A DNA stretch of 64,000 nucleotides, from the NCBI RefSeq assembly GCF_000739915.1, contig NZ_BBJT01000008.1:124001-188000 (forward strand), written 5' to 3'. The notes below the pieces were generated by a model. That model had not been told where the DNA came from. It worked only from the letters and a program-made list of their open reading frames with translations, and did no database searches. This DNA comes from Paenibacillus chitinolyticus NBRC 15660 (GTDB taxonomy: Bacteria; Bacillota; Bacilli; Paenibacillales; NBRC-103111). Below are positions 18,285 to 27,229 of the stretch, piece by piece (position 1 is the first letter of the stretch; every line of letters starts with the position of its first letter). A program made the position numbers and the translations under genes.

Positions 18285-18335
18285 AAAAAACAGGCGATCA
18301 GTCCAAAATGCTGGAGAACCGATCACCCTGAATTT
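18285..18335 (-). terminator. Terminator of the stalk domain gene
   Basis: Minus strand stem AGGGTGATCGGT with ACTGATCGCCT followed by GTTTTTT. Confidence 0.7.
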
Positions 18336-18356
18336 TAAATAGGCCGAAATATCACA

Positions 18357-19982
18357 TTATTGTTCATATCCATAAACATTGATGCGCCTAAGCAATTTGT
18401 GTACATTGTCATGAATAATAATATTGCCCTGGCTGTCTACGGCAAAGTCTACAGGAATAGTATCATCGAAAAAATCCATTTCTAAAGTCCCCACAACAAC
18501 TTCCCCACCGGGTCCACGCTGGATAAGCGGAGAGTAAGGCAGATCTTCAAAATTCATGTTACCAGGCACCAACTGGTCGTAAGTTTTGGTTTTAGGCTCA
18601 TACAAGCCACTATTGTAACGCAGTTCGCTTAATTTCACGTAATCCTCGACCTTACCGGTGACATCGATTTTATAGAACCCATTTTTATCAGCCGCATAAA
18701 AAAATTCGCCTTTGGAGGCGGCTGCGCCGATCTTCTCCATCTTCACTTTGGCAACCTCGATAAGACGGCCGTCTTCCCGCATCATGTGAATGGTTTTATT
18801 TATGTAATCCATTAAATAGATCTTGTTGTCCTTAATGAGCGAAACAAGCTTAGGCTTCTTTTCAGCTGCTATAACTGCCTTCAGGGATCGTTCTTTTCCC
18901 GCTTCTACAGAATAAATACTTCCAAAGAAAGTATTACTGAAAATTAAATTGACGCCATCCAACGTTGTCATTATGTCATTTTCTTCGTCGAACAAAGTCT
19001 CATCGGCGTTATAAGTAATCAATTTTACCTCGGGAAGAATTTCATAAATGACAATTTTGATATCCTTCTTCTCTACACTAGCCATCATATAAAGTTTGTC
19101 GCGCTTCTCATCGTAAAAAATTTTCTCGGGAGCCAAGTCTCTATAGGACAGACTTTGAAGCTGATTTTTTTTATCCAAATACTCGATGTCAAACTTTTCG
19201 TTTACATTCAAAACTTGTTCCAACTTTCTGTTATCCCCCGTCTTTTGGTTATACATGGAGATAAGATACTCGTACTTGATTTGACGTTTCGCATCGTAGT
19301 CAATCATATAAATATTGTCGTTAGAATCGGTCACAAAACTGGATACAAAGCGTGTTTTGGCACTTTTGCACTCTAAATAATTAATACATATCTTTGAATA
19401 GGATTTCCCTATCTTAAGAGAGAGATTATCGACGGTCGGATGCTCCAGCTTCTTCTTTGGAGCTTCTTTTTCAGGGACTGGGGGAACCGGTTTAGTCTCT
19501 TCTTTAGGTACGATAGTGATCACCTTGGAAGCATTGTCGTAAGCAACGTTGCGGTTCAAACTCTCGGCGATAAAGCGCAGAGGCACTAGGGTTGTATCAT
19601 TCACGATTGCCGCAGGCTGATCCAGGATCGTCGAAACTCCGTTTACGCTGGCCTCGCGCTGGCCGACTGACAAGGTTACAGTCTGACCGGTACCTTTCAG
19701 TGTAACAGTCTGTGTCGAATTTTCCCAGCCCACTTCCGCTCCCAACAGTTCTCCGAGAAACCGGAACGGGACCATGCTCGTATCTTTCATCAATATAGGG
19801 GCTGCAGGCATAAGAGTTTTCTGCCCGTCAATATCCGCTTGAGGATTATCGATCGTCAGAGTAATAATTCGGTTCGTTCCCGCAGACTCCGCCGACACAT
19901 GACCCTGGTAATGAAAACTTATAGAAACTCCAAACAATAATAATAATAATAGGGATAACTTTAATAACTTTCTAATTAACAT
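18357..19982 (-). CDS. Exported stalk domain protein with propeller-like C-terminal region
   Basis: A 541-residue protein with a signal peptide (MLIRKLLKLSLLLLLLFGVS, cleavage near SAES). Residues 40-160 hold a paired stalk (copper amine oxidase N-like) domain, recognised by TSMVPFRFLGELLGAEVGW and TTLVPLRFIAESLNRNVAYDN. A Pro/Lys-rich linker (about 160-185) leads to a 350-residue region with repeated short beta-strand motifs (NIYMIDYDAK, KIYLMDYINKT, FFYAADKNGFYKID, GNIIIHDNVHKLLRRINVYG) that suggest a degenerate beta-propeller. Coding sequence is clearly more AT-rich than its neighbours, which hints at a different origin. The ribosome binding site aggagg is strong. Function unknown; probably cell-surface. 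Confidence 0.75.
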   Translation of the reverse strand: MLIRKLLKLSLLLLLLFGVSISFHYQGHVSAESAGTNRIITLTIDNPQADIDGQKTLMPAAPILMKDTSMVPFRFLGELLGAEVGWENSTQTVTLKGTGQTVTLSVGQREASVNGVSTILDQPAAIVNDTTLVPLRFIAESLNRNVAYDNASKVITIVPKEETKPVPPVPEKEAPKKKLEHPTVDNLSLKIGKSYSKICINYLECKSAKTRFVSSFVTDSNDNIYMIDYDAKRQIKYEYLISMYNQKTGDNRKLEQVLNVNEKFDIEYLDKKNQLQSLSYRDLAPEKIFYDEKRDKLYMMASVEKKDIKIVIYEILPEVKLITYNADETLFDEENDIMTTLDGVNLIFSNTFFGSIYSVEAGKERSLKAVIAAEKKPKLVSLIKDNKIYLMDYINKTIHMMREDGRLIEVAKVKMEKIGAAASKGEFFYAADKNGFYKIDVTGKVEDYVKLSELRYNSGLYEPKTKTYDQLVPGNMNFEDLPYSPLIQRGPGGEVVVGTLEMDFFDDTIPVDFAVDSQGNIIIHDNVHKLLRRINVYGYEQ

Positions 19983-20079
19983 ATATTTCCTCCTGATTTT
20001 GTGTTATTTTCAGTATAATATTTTTCTTTCTTCCTGTATCTACCTATTTTTTAGTTTTTATAAGCTTTATTCAAAACTA

Positions 20080-20129
20080 AAAAAACAAGAAAGATCCCGA
20101 AATTCCTCTCGGGCCTTTCTTGTTTTTTT
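20080..20129. terminator. Terminator of the LacI gene
   Basis: AAAAAACAAGAAAG...CTTTCTTGTTTTTTT with inner CCCGA/TCGGG pairing; symmetrical A/T tracts allow both directions. Confidence 0.85.
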
Positions 20130-20142
20130 GCAGCAGACGATC

Positions 20143-21108
20143 CTATACGTCCCCCACCGACTCGCCCTTCACCAGCGTGACGTAGATCCGTTCATGCTCG
20201 ACCTTCTCGCCGGCGATCAACTTCAAAAGCTGTTCCGCCGCCAACGCGCCCCACTTGTGCTTGGAATAGTCGATCGTGGCCAGCCGCGGGCTGACGTACG
20301 CCGACAGCTCGATATTATCGAAACCGATAATATGGATATGCTCGCCGATACGATATTCCGATTCCGCCACGGTATTATAGACGCCAACCGCCATCTCGTC
20401 GTTGAGACAAAGAACGGCCGCCGGCTCCTTATAGGCCTCCAGGATGCGCCGTGCGGCTTTCTCCCCGGACTCTTTATCGAAGCTGCCCGGCAGCTCGGTA
20501 CAATCCACATCCTTGTAGCGCCCTACGGTTTGCCGGACGGCATGTAAGCGCTTGTCGGAATCGTAAGAATCTTGCGGACCCGCTACCACATATAGCTTGC
20601 GGTGCCCCTTTTCCAGGACGTAATCGGCAGCCAAATTGGCCCCCGCCTTGTTGTCCAGAAGCACCTGATTGATGTTCGGGTGAATCAGCTCGCGGTCGAG
20701 CACGACGATTTTATGCCCCCTGTCCGCATGCTGCAGCAGTTCTTCGTCGGTAAAAGCGGCATCCAGGATAATGGCCCCGTCGATCATCCGTTCCGGCAGG
20801 AAGCGGTGGGATTGGGACCCGCTGCAGACGATAAGCTCGTAATCGTGCCCGTTTAAATACTCCTTGATTCCCTGCAAAAGATGTCCGTAGAAAGGTCCGC
20901 TGAAATCGGTCAGAAAGACGCCGATAATTTTACTTTCCCGCTTTTTTAGCGTGCGGGCCGCCGCATTGGGAGTATAGTTCAATTCCTTGGCGATCGCCAA
21001 AATCCGGGCGCACGTCTCGTCGGTTACCTTGGGGCTGCCGTTCAGCGCGTAAGATACCGTCGAAATGGATACGCCGGCTTTTTTTGCGATATCTTTAATG
21101 CTTACCAC
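20143..21108 (-). CDS. LacI family repressor of the beta-1,2-glucooligosaccharide locus
   Basis: A 321-residue LacI/GalR regulator beginning at GTG 21108 (aggagcg six bases upstream). Residues 3-22, IKDIAKKAGVSISTVSYALN, are the helix-turn-helix and the hinge follows to about 60. The periplasmic-binding-like core has typical blocks (IIGVFLTDFSGPFYGHLLQG, DGAIILDAAF, VLDREL, AVLCLNDEMAVGVY, IIGFDNIELSAYVSPRLATI). It is the last gene after the GH94 and GH3 genes, 160 bases downstream, and is the obvious candidate to bind the two GAAACGTTTC palindromes on the divergent promoters at 27 kb, which look like LacI-family operators. Sophorose or a longer oligosaccharide would be the expected inducer. 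Confidence 0.9.
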   Translation of the reverse strand: MVSIKDIAKKAGVSISTVSYALNGSPKVTDETCARILAIAKELNYTPNAAARTLKKRESKIIGVFLTDFSGPFYGHLLQGIKEYLNGHDYELIVCSGSQSHRFLPERMIDGAIILDAAFTDEELLQHADRGHKIVVLDRELIHPNINQVLLDNKAGANLAADYVLEKGHRKLYVVAGPQDSYDSDKRLHAVRQTVGRYKDVDCTELPGSFDKESGEKAARRILEAYKEPAAVLCLNDEMAVGVYNTVAESEYRIGEHIHIIGFDNIELSAYVSPRLATIDYSKHKWGALAAEQLLKLIAGEKVEHERIYVTLVKGESVGDV

Positions 21109-21268
21109 TATTCTCGCTCCTAACCTTGTTGCATTCGCTGTTTTCTCTGGTTTCGTTTAACCTTCTCACACTCCGTACTCACGCTTCTATTTATTTACTA
21201 TACCATTAAATGAACCGGTAAAAGAGATGCAAAAGGGCGATCCGTGAAGATCGCCTTTCGCCTCGACT

Positions 21269-24200
21269 TTAACTGTAAATTTCGATCACGTTCGGCCCTT
21301 CCGCGGTCAGGCTTTCCAACTGTTCGCCGCTCAGGAGTAGCCCTCCGGTCCGATAGCGGTTATTCAGCCGCCGGGCTGCCGCTTCCCGTCCGTTTATCGT
21401 GACGTGTGAAACTTCACCGCCGCTCAGGTGGTACACGAAAGTCACCGGTCGGTCCAGAATGCGGAACTGGAAGCAGAGACCGTCCAACTCCTCGCCCAGC
21501 ACGGGGTCCACAATGAGACTTCCGGCGTCCATCCGGATGCCGAGACCGTTCGAAATGAGCTGGTTCATGTAAATTCCCGGGCCGCTGGAGTAAATTCTCC
21601 AGCCGCCTTTGACCGGCACGCTGCCGTCGCGCAGCTCGTTAAAGCGCTCCTGCGCCTCGTAGCGGGTGCTGAATCTCCCGTCGGAGCTGCTGAAGTACGC
21701 GTTGCTCTGGCGGAGCTCCGCATTCGGAACCACGTCCTGCAGGCGGACGGGGTTGATCATCTGGAGCCCGCGCCACACTTCGCCGGTCTTGCCCAGCTTC
21801 GCCATCGCTTCGACGTAGCGGATATGGGCGTGCACGTACTGGAGGCCGACTTCTCGGCCGAAGTTCGCGGCCTGCTCCGCGCGCTTGAAGTTCGTGCTGA
21901 CGCCCCCCGCGTAATTCGCGGGCCGGTTCATGAGCCGGACGCCGTCCGGACAGTACATTTCCGCCCTGATGAGGCGGTAATGGGCCTCTGCCTGCTCCGG
22001 CGTCAGCAGCTCGCTGATCATGCTGCGCGTCATCGGCAGCAGGCGGTAGGTGATTCCCGTTTTCGTATCCTCGGGATGGAGCATCTTCTCGGCTTTGCCG
22101 GGCTCCTCCATGTACAAGAAACCGGGAATCACGGACGCTTCGGACGGCAGCATATAGCGCATGTAATCGGCCTGGATGCCGTCCGCCATGCCGCGCAGCT
22201 CCGCCGCCAGCGCGCTGCGGCTGTCCGCCAGCACGACAGAGAGCCGGCGGAAGACCTGGTAGGTCAGCGACACGGTCCAGGAGCTGACCATAAACCGCTT
22301 CAGCTGAGCGTTAGCCGGCTGAAGGGTGTCGTCCCAGTCTCCGTCCCCGTAGGAGGACAAATGGGTATCGTGCAGGAAATGGCTGCGGATGTAGCCGATT
22401 TCCTTGACGGCATGCTCCAGCAGGGAAGCGGTCTCTTCCGTAAAATTCCCTCTGTGGCGCCTCGTATACGGAAGCTGCTCGTCCAGGATCGATAAATCCC
22501 CGGTGGCGCTCAAATAATCGGCGAGCACCTTAAGCGGCCAGACGATGACGTCCCCGTGGCTTTCTTCCTGCTGGATATGGGAATACCGGTCGAACATGAA
22601 CCACTGCGGCCAGCTGCCATCGTCTTCGAACTGATGGGAAAACACAGTCCGGAGAATGTCCCGGACCTCGCCGTATTTCCCGGTCGCCAGGAAGTATTCG
22701 GACGGGCCTTGGCACACGTCACGCGTTCCCCAGGCGGCTCCGCCGTACTGTTCCAGACCGTGCGGAACGGAATAATGAACGAGCATGTTGTGAGTGTACC
22801 ACCAGGCAAGCACGTTCATTTTCGCCAGCTCCGGATCGCCCTCTCCGCCTGCCCGGTACAGGTGGAAACCGTTCATGACGGAACCGAGGAATGCACGGTA
22901 ACGCTCCGCTTCCAGATCCGCTTCCCGGTCCGTAAACGACAGCTCTTCCCCGCGCAAAAGACCTTGGACGGTCATACTCCAGGAGGAGCTTTCTCCCAGT
23001 TCCAGAACGGCCAGGGAGGCGGAACCCGGCTCGGCCCCCGCCGCAAGACGCGTTTCGTCGGTCACTCGCAGCGGAGCGCCCGCGACCTGCATGCGGTAGG
23101 TAAGATCCGGCCATACCTGCGCACTGTCCGAGGCGGCATCCGCCGTAAATAAGAGCGTTTGACCGTCTTCTTGTACCGACAGATGAAACGGAGCTTCGTA
23201 TTCGTTGTTGTTCATCGAAACCTGATGAGTAACCAGGTAACGGTAAGTTTTGCCCTGGACGGAACGGAGCTGGAGACGAACCTCCGGCGCATCCGCTGCC
23301 GTAAAGCCGGTTACGACGACCGTGTCATCGGCCAGTTTATAGTACCAGCGGGTATAGTTGAACCCGATCTCGAACAGGGACGGCATCGTCAGCAGACGGT
23401 ATTCCCCGCCGGTTTCGATATAAATGCGCTGTCCCGACGTTTTGGAAACGTTGAGAGCGTTCCGGGCGTTCGTCAGCATTTTGTTAAACGAAGTATTGCC
23501 CACGGTCAGCTGGGAATTGAACAAACCGTACATGTATGCGGTCGATGTCAGAACGGATTCCCGGAGTCGGGCGTTATCCCCGCTCATCAGAATATGCCCG
23601 TGCGGACGCTCGACGCGGAGCTCCTTGGCTTTCAGCACGACATGCTCATTTGTCTCCGTGAAAAAGGAAAGCAGCTCGCCTTCCAGCGTTTCTTCCAGAC
23701 GGCGGTCGGGAAAGTATCCGGCGACTTCATCCGCGGTCATCGTGAGTCCGGTAAGCGGCGCTCCGATATCGCCCGCCAAACGCACCGGCTCAAGAGCCGT
23801 GGTACCGGTACGGGTACCGATGCCAGTGCCAGTATCAGTGCCGCTGCCACTGTCGCCGTTGCCGCCGGCAACCGCGTTCAAAGCCTCGGCCTGCTCCCAG
23901 GCGGCAGAAACTTCCTCAGCGAACTCAAGAGCAGTAACGGCTTCGGGATGGTTTTCTTTGAACAGTCCGTAAAAAATGAACCGGACCGGCTCCGCACCCG
24001 AAATGACACGACGGGATTGCAGCGCCGTATACGCAAACTCGTACTGGTAAATCTCATTGGCGAGATGAGGACGGGCTAACGCTTCGGGCTTATCCGTTTC
24101 TTTATAGGACAACCCGTAAAATTGGAAGCCGTCCGTGGAGTATCCATCCGCTCCCGTCAGCGATCCCTGCTGCACGTACGGAAAAGCGCCGCCCTGCGGC

Positions 24201-24712
24201 TGGTTCTGTCTGGAACAGACGACATATCCGCGCTTTTCGTCCTGATAAACGCTGTGGTCGATATATTGGGACATATACGCTTCGTTGCTCCGTACCGCCC
24301 CTTTATCCGCGAGACCGAGATCCTGGCCGTACAGGATATCAACCGGGGTATCCCCGGTTCCTCCCGTCAGCAATACGTCCCAAAACCAGATATTTTGCGG
24401 AGTCAGCGTAAACGTTACTTCGTAGGAAATGCCTTCAACCTCTCCGTTCCAAACGATGCCGGACTCCTTCCGGCTTATAAGGCTGGCCGAGCGGACTCCG
24501 AGCAGAGGATACGCCTGAATGCCTTTCTCACGGTGAAGACGCAGATACAGGTTGTTCATGGAGCCGTCCAGCGGATTACCGATCCACTGGTTGATCAGGG
24601 TCGAACCGGATACCACCTCCGCAATATCCCCGCTGTTCAGGAAGGAGAACTGCAGGCTGCCCGATTTCAGTTGTAACGACCGATCCTTCAACTGGGTCAT
24701 GGTGATGTTCAC
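21269..24712 (-). CDS. GH94 phosphorylase, probable 1,2-beta-oligoglucan phosphorylase (SOGP)
   Basis: An 1147-residue cytoplasmic GH94 enzyme expected to phosphorolyse beta-1,2-linked gluco-oligosaccharides to alpha-glucose 1-phosphate. The catalytic (alpha/alpha)6 barrel carries AWGTRDVCQGPSEYFL and SYGDGDWDDTLQPA, the GH94 acid-containing motif. Length and neighbourhood (GH3 enzyme, binding protein, two permeases, LacI) match the Listeria innocua Lin1839-Lin1841 locus known for this activity; substrate is therefore inferred from synteny. It starts at GTG 24712, only 9 bases after the GH3 stop, with a weak ribosome binding site, so translational coupling is likely. An odd Gly/Thr/Asp-rich insert (near residues 280-305) interrupts the N-terminal beta-sandwich region. 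Other GH94 activities (cellobiose or laminaribiose) are possible but these are shorter enzymes. Confidence 0.8.
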   Translation of the reverse strand: MNITMTQLKDRSLQLKSGSLQFSFLNSGDIAEVVSGSTLINQWIGNPLDGSMNNLYLRLHREKGIQAYPLLGVRSASLISRKESGIVWNGEVEGISYEVTFTLTPQNIWFWDVLLTGGTGDTPVDILYGQDLGLADKGAVRSNEAYMSQYIDHSVYQDEKRGYVVCSRQNQPQGGAFPYVQQGSLTGADGYSTDGFQFYGLSYKETDKPEALARPHLANEIYQYEFAYTALQSRRVISGAEPVRFIFYGLFKENHPEAVTALEFAEEVSAAWEQAEALNAVAGGNGDSGSGTDTGTGIGTRTGTTALEPVRLAGDIGAPLTGLTMTADEVAGYFPDRRLEETLEGELLSFFTETNEHVVLKAKELRVERPHGHILMSGDNARLRESVLTSTAYMYGLFNSQLTVGNTSFNKMLTNARNALNVSKTSGQRIYIETGGEYRLLTMPSLFEIGFNYTRWYYKLADDTVVVTGFTAADAPEVRLQLRSVQGKTYRYLVTHQVSMNNNEYEAPFHLSVQEDGQTLLFTADAASDSAQVWPDLTYRMQVAGAPLRVTDETRLAAGAEPGSASLAVLELGESSSWSMTVQGLLRGEELSFTDREADLEAERYRAFLGSVMNGFHLYRAGGEGDPELAKMNVLAWWYTHNMLVHYSVPHGLEQYGGAAWGTRDVCQGPSEYFLATGKYGEVRDILRTVFSHQFEDDGSWPQWFMFDRYSHIQQEESHGDVIVWPLKVLADYLSATGDLSILDEQLPYTRRHRGNFTEETASLLEHAVKEIGYIRSHFLHDTHLSSYGDGDWDDTLQPANAQLKRFMVSSWTVSLTYQVFRRLSVVLADSRSALAAELRGMADGIQADYMRYMLPSEASVIPGFLYMEEPGKAEKMLHPEDTKTGITYRLLPMTRSMISELLTPEQAEAHYRLIRAEMYCPDGVRLMNRPANYAGGVSTNFKRAEQAANFGREVGLQYVHAHIRYVEAMAKLGKTGEVWRGLQMINPVRLQDVVPNAELRQSNAYFSSSDGRFSTRYEAQERFNELRDGSVPVKGGWRIYSSGPGIYMNQLISNGLGIRMDAGSLIVDPVLGEELDGLCFQFRILDRPVTFVYHLSGGEVSHVTINGREAAARRLNNRYRTGGLLLSGEQLESLTAEGPNVIEIYS
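23795..23872 (-). repeat. Low-complexity Gly/Thr insert within the GH94 gene
   Basis: Repeated ggtacc/ggtac and gccagt-type words encode a stretch of alternating Gly, Thr, Ser and Asp. It is unlike the rest of the gene and probably a flexible, length-variable loop. Confidence 0.6.
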
Positions 24713-24721
24713 TCGCTTTCT

Positions 24722-26881
24722 TTACTTCGTTAATCGAAACCGGAGCTCTGCGGTGTCACGGCTGTTGGGGCCGACGAAGACGGCAAATTCTCCCGGATCG
24801 CTTGCAAAACTCAAGTCGGAATGATGGTAACGGAGCTGTTCTTCGGTTAAGTCGAACCGGACCTCGGCCGTTTCACCCGGCTTCAGGAACAGTTTCCGGT
24901 ACGCTTTCAATTCCTTGACCGGACGGACGACCTCACCTGCCATGTCACGTATATAGAGCTGGACGACTTCTTCCCCTGCGGTCTCTCCCGTATTGGCCAC
25001 GTTGACACGTACCGTCAGCGGCTGCTCCGCCGACATGCTTGCCGAGTCCAGTGTCGGAGTGTCGTAGGCGAAGGTCGTGTAGCTTAAACCGAACCCGAAT
25101 GGAAGCAATGGCTCGTTGGGAATATCCAGATATTTGGAAACGTAATGCTCTTGGGCGTCCAGCGCATCTTTGGGCCGTCCCGTATTAAAGTGATTGTAAT
25201 AGACCGGCACCTGCCCCACGCTGTGCGGGAAGCTCATGGACAGCCGTCCGGACGGGTTCACCCGGCCGAAGAGCAGGTCGGCGATCGCCGCGCCGCCTTC
25301 GGTGCCCGGGAACCAAGCCTCCAGCACGGCGTCGGTCTGATCGATCAGACCGTGCAGGTCGAGCGGCCGGCCGTTGAACAGCACGGCCGCCATCGGCTTG
25401 CCGAGCGTCCGCAGTTCGGCGACAAGCCTCAGCTGCGCTTCCGGCAGCCGGATGTCTCCGCGGCTGCAAGCCTCGCCGCTCATGCCCGAGTGCTCGCCCA
25501 GCGCCAGCACGATCACATCGGCGGCGCGCGCCGCTTCCAGCGCGGCCGCGGTTTGCTCCGGCGTGCCGCTCTCGATGCCGCAGCCTTCCGCAACCGTGAT
25601 CCGGGACGGATCGGCGTGCGCGGCCAGGCCGTCGTACAGCGGCACCGCTTCGTCCTGCGAGCCGAGCCACGACCACGGCCCGAGAATATCGCCGCTCTCG
25701 GCGAACGGGCCGATCAGGGCGATGCTGCGGTCCGGCTTCAGCGGCAGGACGCCTTCGTTCTTGAGCAGAACGCACGATTTCTGCGCCAGTTCTCTTGCCG
25801 CGCGGCGGTGATCGGCGCAGAGCACCACTTCCCGCTCGCGCTCTTCATCCGCGCCGCGGTACGGATCGTCAAACAAGCCGAGCTTCTGTTTGAGCCGCAG
25901 AATGCGAAGAACGCCTTCGTCGATGAGCGCTTCGTCGACTTCGCCGGAGGCGACAAGCGCCGGGAGATGATGCACGTAGCACGCGGTCATCATCTCGATG
26001 TCGACGCCCGCCTCGATCGCCCGGCGGGCGGCTTCGGCTTCATCCGCGGCGGTCCCGTGCGGAATCAGCTCCTTGACGGCTCCCCAGTCGGAGATCAGGA
26101 CGCCGTCGAAGTTCCATTCCCCGCGCAGCAGATCGCGCATGAGGCGTTTGTTGCCGCTGGCCGGAATGCCGTCCACCGTATTAAAGGACGTCATAACCAT
26201 CTCGCAGCCTTCCTCCAGAGCGGCCTTGTAAGCCGGCAGATACTGCTCCCGGAGCTGGCGCTCCGACATGTCCACCGTGTTGTAATCGCGGCCCCCTTCC
26301 CCGGCGCCGTAGGCGGCGAAATGCTTGACGCAGGCCGCCACCCGCTCCTTGTCGCCGGTCAGGTCCGCGCCCTGGAATCCGCGCACGAAAGCCCGCGCGT
26401 ATTCCCCGTTCAGGTACGGGTCTTCGCCCGTCGATTCCATCACGCGTCCCCAGCGGGGATCGCGCACCAGGTCGACCATCGGGGCGAAGGTCACGTGCAC
26501 GCCGGATACGGCGGCTTCTCTTGCCGCGATTTCCGCGCTTTTCTCGACCAGCTCCATATCCCAGGAGCAGCCGGTCGCCAGCGGTACCGGGAAGATCGTC
26601 CGGTATCCGTGCACGACGTCCGCCATAAACAAGAGCGGAATCGCTTCCGGTCTGCCGCGCAGGTGAGCGTCCTGGACGGCTTTGACCTGCCCGGCGCCGG
26701 CTACGCCCAGGACGGAGCCCGCATGGGCCGTCATCTCGCCGGTAATGCCCATGGAAGCCATGGGACCGGTAATCTGTCCGTCCGCCCCTTCAAAAAAAGG
26801 ACCCGCCAACTGCAGCAGCTGAGCGACTTTTTCCTCCAGCGTCATTTCCTTTATCCTAGCCAGCAGCTGTTGTTCCGTCAT
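24722..26881 (-). CDS. GH3 beta-glucosidase
   Basis: A 719-residue intracellular GH3 enzyme (no signal peptide). The N-terminal TIM barrel has the diagnostic DPRWGRVMESTGEDP, VKHFAAYG and nucleophile motif VLISDWGA (D265). The second domain carries the likely acid/base Glu region ALGEHSGMSGEACSRGD, and the C-terminal Fn3-like domain (about 610-719) begins after LPFGFGLSYTTF. In the syntenic Listeria locus the GH3 member prefers sophorose, so this enzyme probably finishes disaccharides left by the phosphorylase. It is the first gene of the leftward operon GH3-GH94, possibly read on to lacI, with its promoter at 27013-27042 and an operator just downstream of it. The ribosome binding site gaggagg is strong. 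Confidence 0.9.
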   Translation of the reverse strand: MTEQQLLARIKEMTLEEKVAQLLQLAGPFFEGADGQITGPMASMGITGEMTAHAGSVLGVAGAGQVKAVQDAHLRGRPEAIPLLFMADVVHGYRTIFPVPLATGCSWDMELVEKSAEIAAREAAVSGVHVTFAPMVDLVRDPRWGRVMESTGEDPYLNGEYARAFVRGFQGADLTGDKERVAACVKHFAAYGAGEGGRDYNTVDMSERQLREQYLPAYKAALEEGCEMVMTSFNTVDGIPASGNKRLMRDLLRGEWNFDGVLISDWGAVKELIPHGTAADEAEAARRAIEAGVDIEMMTACYVHHLPALVASGEVDEALIDEGVLRILRLKQKLGLFDDPYRGADEEREREVVLCADHRRAARELAQKSCVLLKNEGVLPLKPDRSIALIGPFAESGDILGPWSWLGSQDEAVPLYDGLAAHADPSRITVAEGCGIESGTPEQTAAALEAARAADVIVLALGEHSGMSGEACSRGDIRLPEAQLRLVAELRTLGKPMAAVLFNGRPLDLHGLIDQTDAVLEAWFPGTEGGAAIADLLFGRVNPSGRLSMSFPHSVGQVPVYYNHFNTGRPKDALDAQEHYVSKYLDIPNEPLLPFGFGLSYTTFAYDTPTLDSASMSAEQPLTVRVNVANTGETAGEEVVQLYIRDMAGEVVRPVKELKAYRKLFLKPGETAEVRFDLTEEQLRYHHSDLSFASDPGEFAVFVGPNSRDTAELRFRLTK

Positions 26882-26985
26882 TCCGCCGCCTCCTCGCGCA
26901 GATTTTTTTCTTGCTTTTGCTTATAGAAGTTTTAGTGGAGACGAGTGCCGATGCACCCGCATAATGCTTACATAGAACGTTAAGT

Positions 26986-26995
26986 GAAACGTTTC
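26986..26995. promoter_or_regulatory. LacI-type operator on the GH3-GH94 promoter
   Basis: Palindrome GAAACGTTTC about 17 bases downstream of the leftward -10 element; the same core lies in the rightward promoter. Confidence 0.7.
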
Positions 26996-27012
26996 GATTT
27001 TCTTTGATTTGA

Positions 27013-27042
27013 ATTATAACCCTCCTTTTCGAATGAAGTCAA
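27013..27042 (-). promoter_or_regulatory. Sigma-A promoter of the GH3-GH94 operon
   Basis: Minus strand TTGACT (27037-27042), 18-base spacer, TATAAT (27013-27018). Confidence 0.65.
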
Positions 27043-27068
27043 ACGGATTTTATAAAGAAATCAGGGTT

Positions 27069-27083
27069 TTGTAAGCGGTTTAC
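27069..27083 (+). promoter_or_regulatory. Possible CcpA (cre) site
   Basis: TTGTAAGCGGTTTAC matches 13 of 15 positions of the cre consensus and lies between the two divergent promoters. Weak by itself. Confidence 0.3.
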
Positions 27084-27101
27084 TCTTATCCAAAATAGAA
27101 C

Positions 27102-27130
27102 TTGAATACGGTTCCAGGATGTTTTATAAT
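27102..27130 (+). promoter_or_regulatory. Sigma-A promoter of the binding protein-permease operon
   Basis: TTGAAT (27102-27107), 17-base spacer, TATAAT (27125-27130). Confidence 0.75.
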
Positions 27131-27135
27131 GATTT

Positions 27136-27147
27136 CGAAACGTTTCG
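27136..27147. promoter_or_regulatory. LacI-type operator on the transporter promoter
   Basis: Perfect 12-base palindrome CGAAACGTTTCG starting six bases after the -10 element, where a bound repressor would cover the start site. Confidence 0.75.
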
Positions 27148-27229
27148 ATTGTTTTCAGCTAACATTTAACCTTTTACGATTAAGGGTAAACTATCACCAT
27201 AATAAGGATTCCTACGGGAGGCAAACAGT

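Noticed and set aside
25145-26926. 593-codon plus-strand frame opposite the GH3 gene
   Set aside because: Shadow; the GH3 motifs on the minus strand are unambiguous.
26986-27147. The two GAAACGTTTC palindromes as CcpA cre sites
   Set aside because: They do not fit the TGNAANCG core; their symmetry and placement suit the local LacI regulator better.
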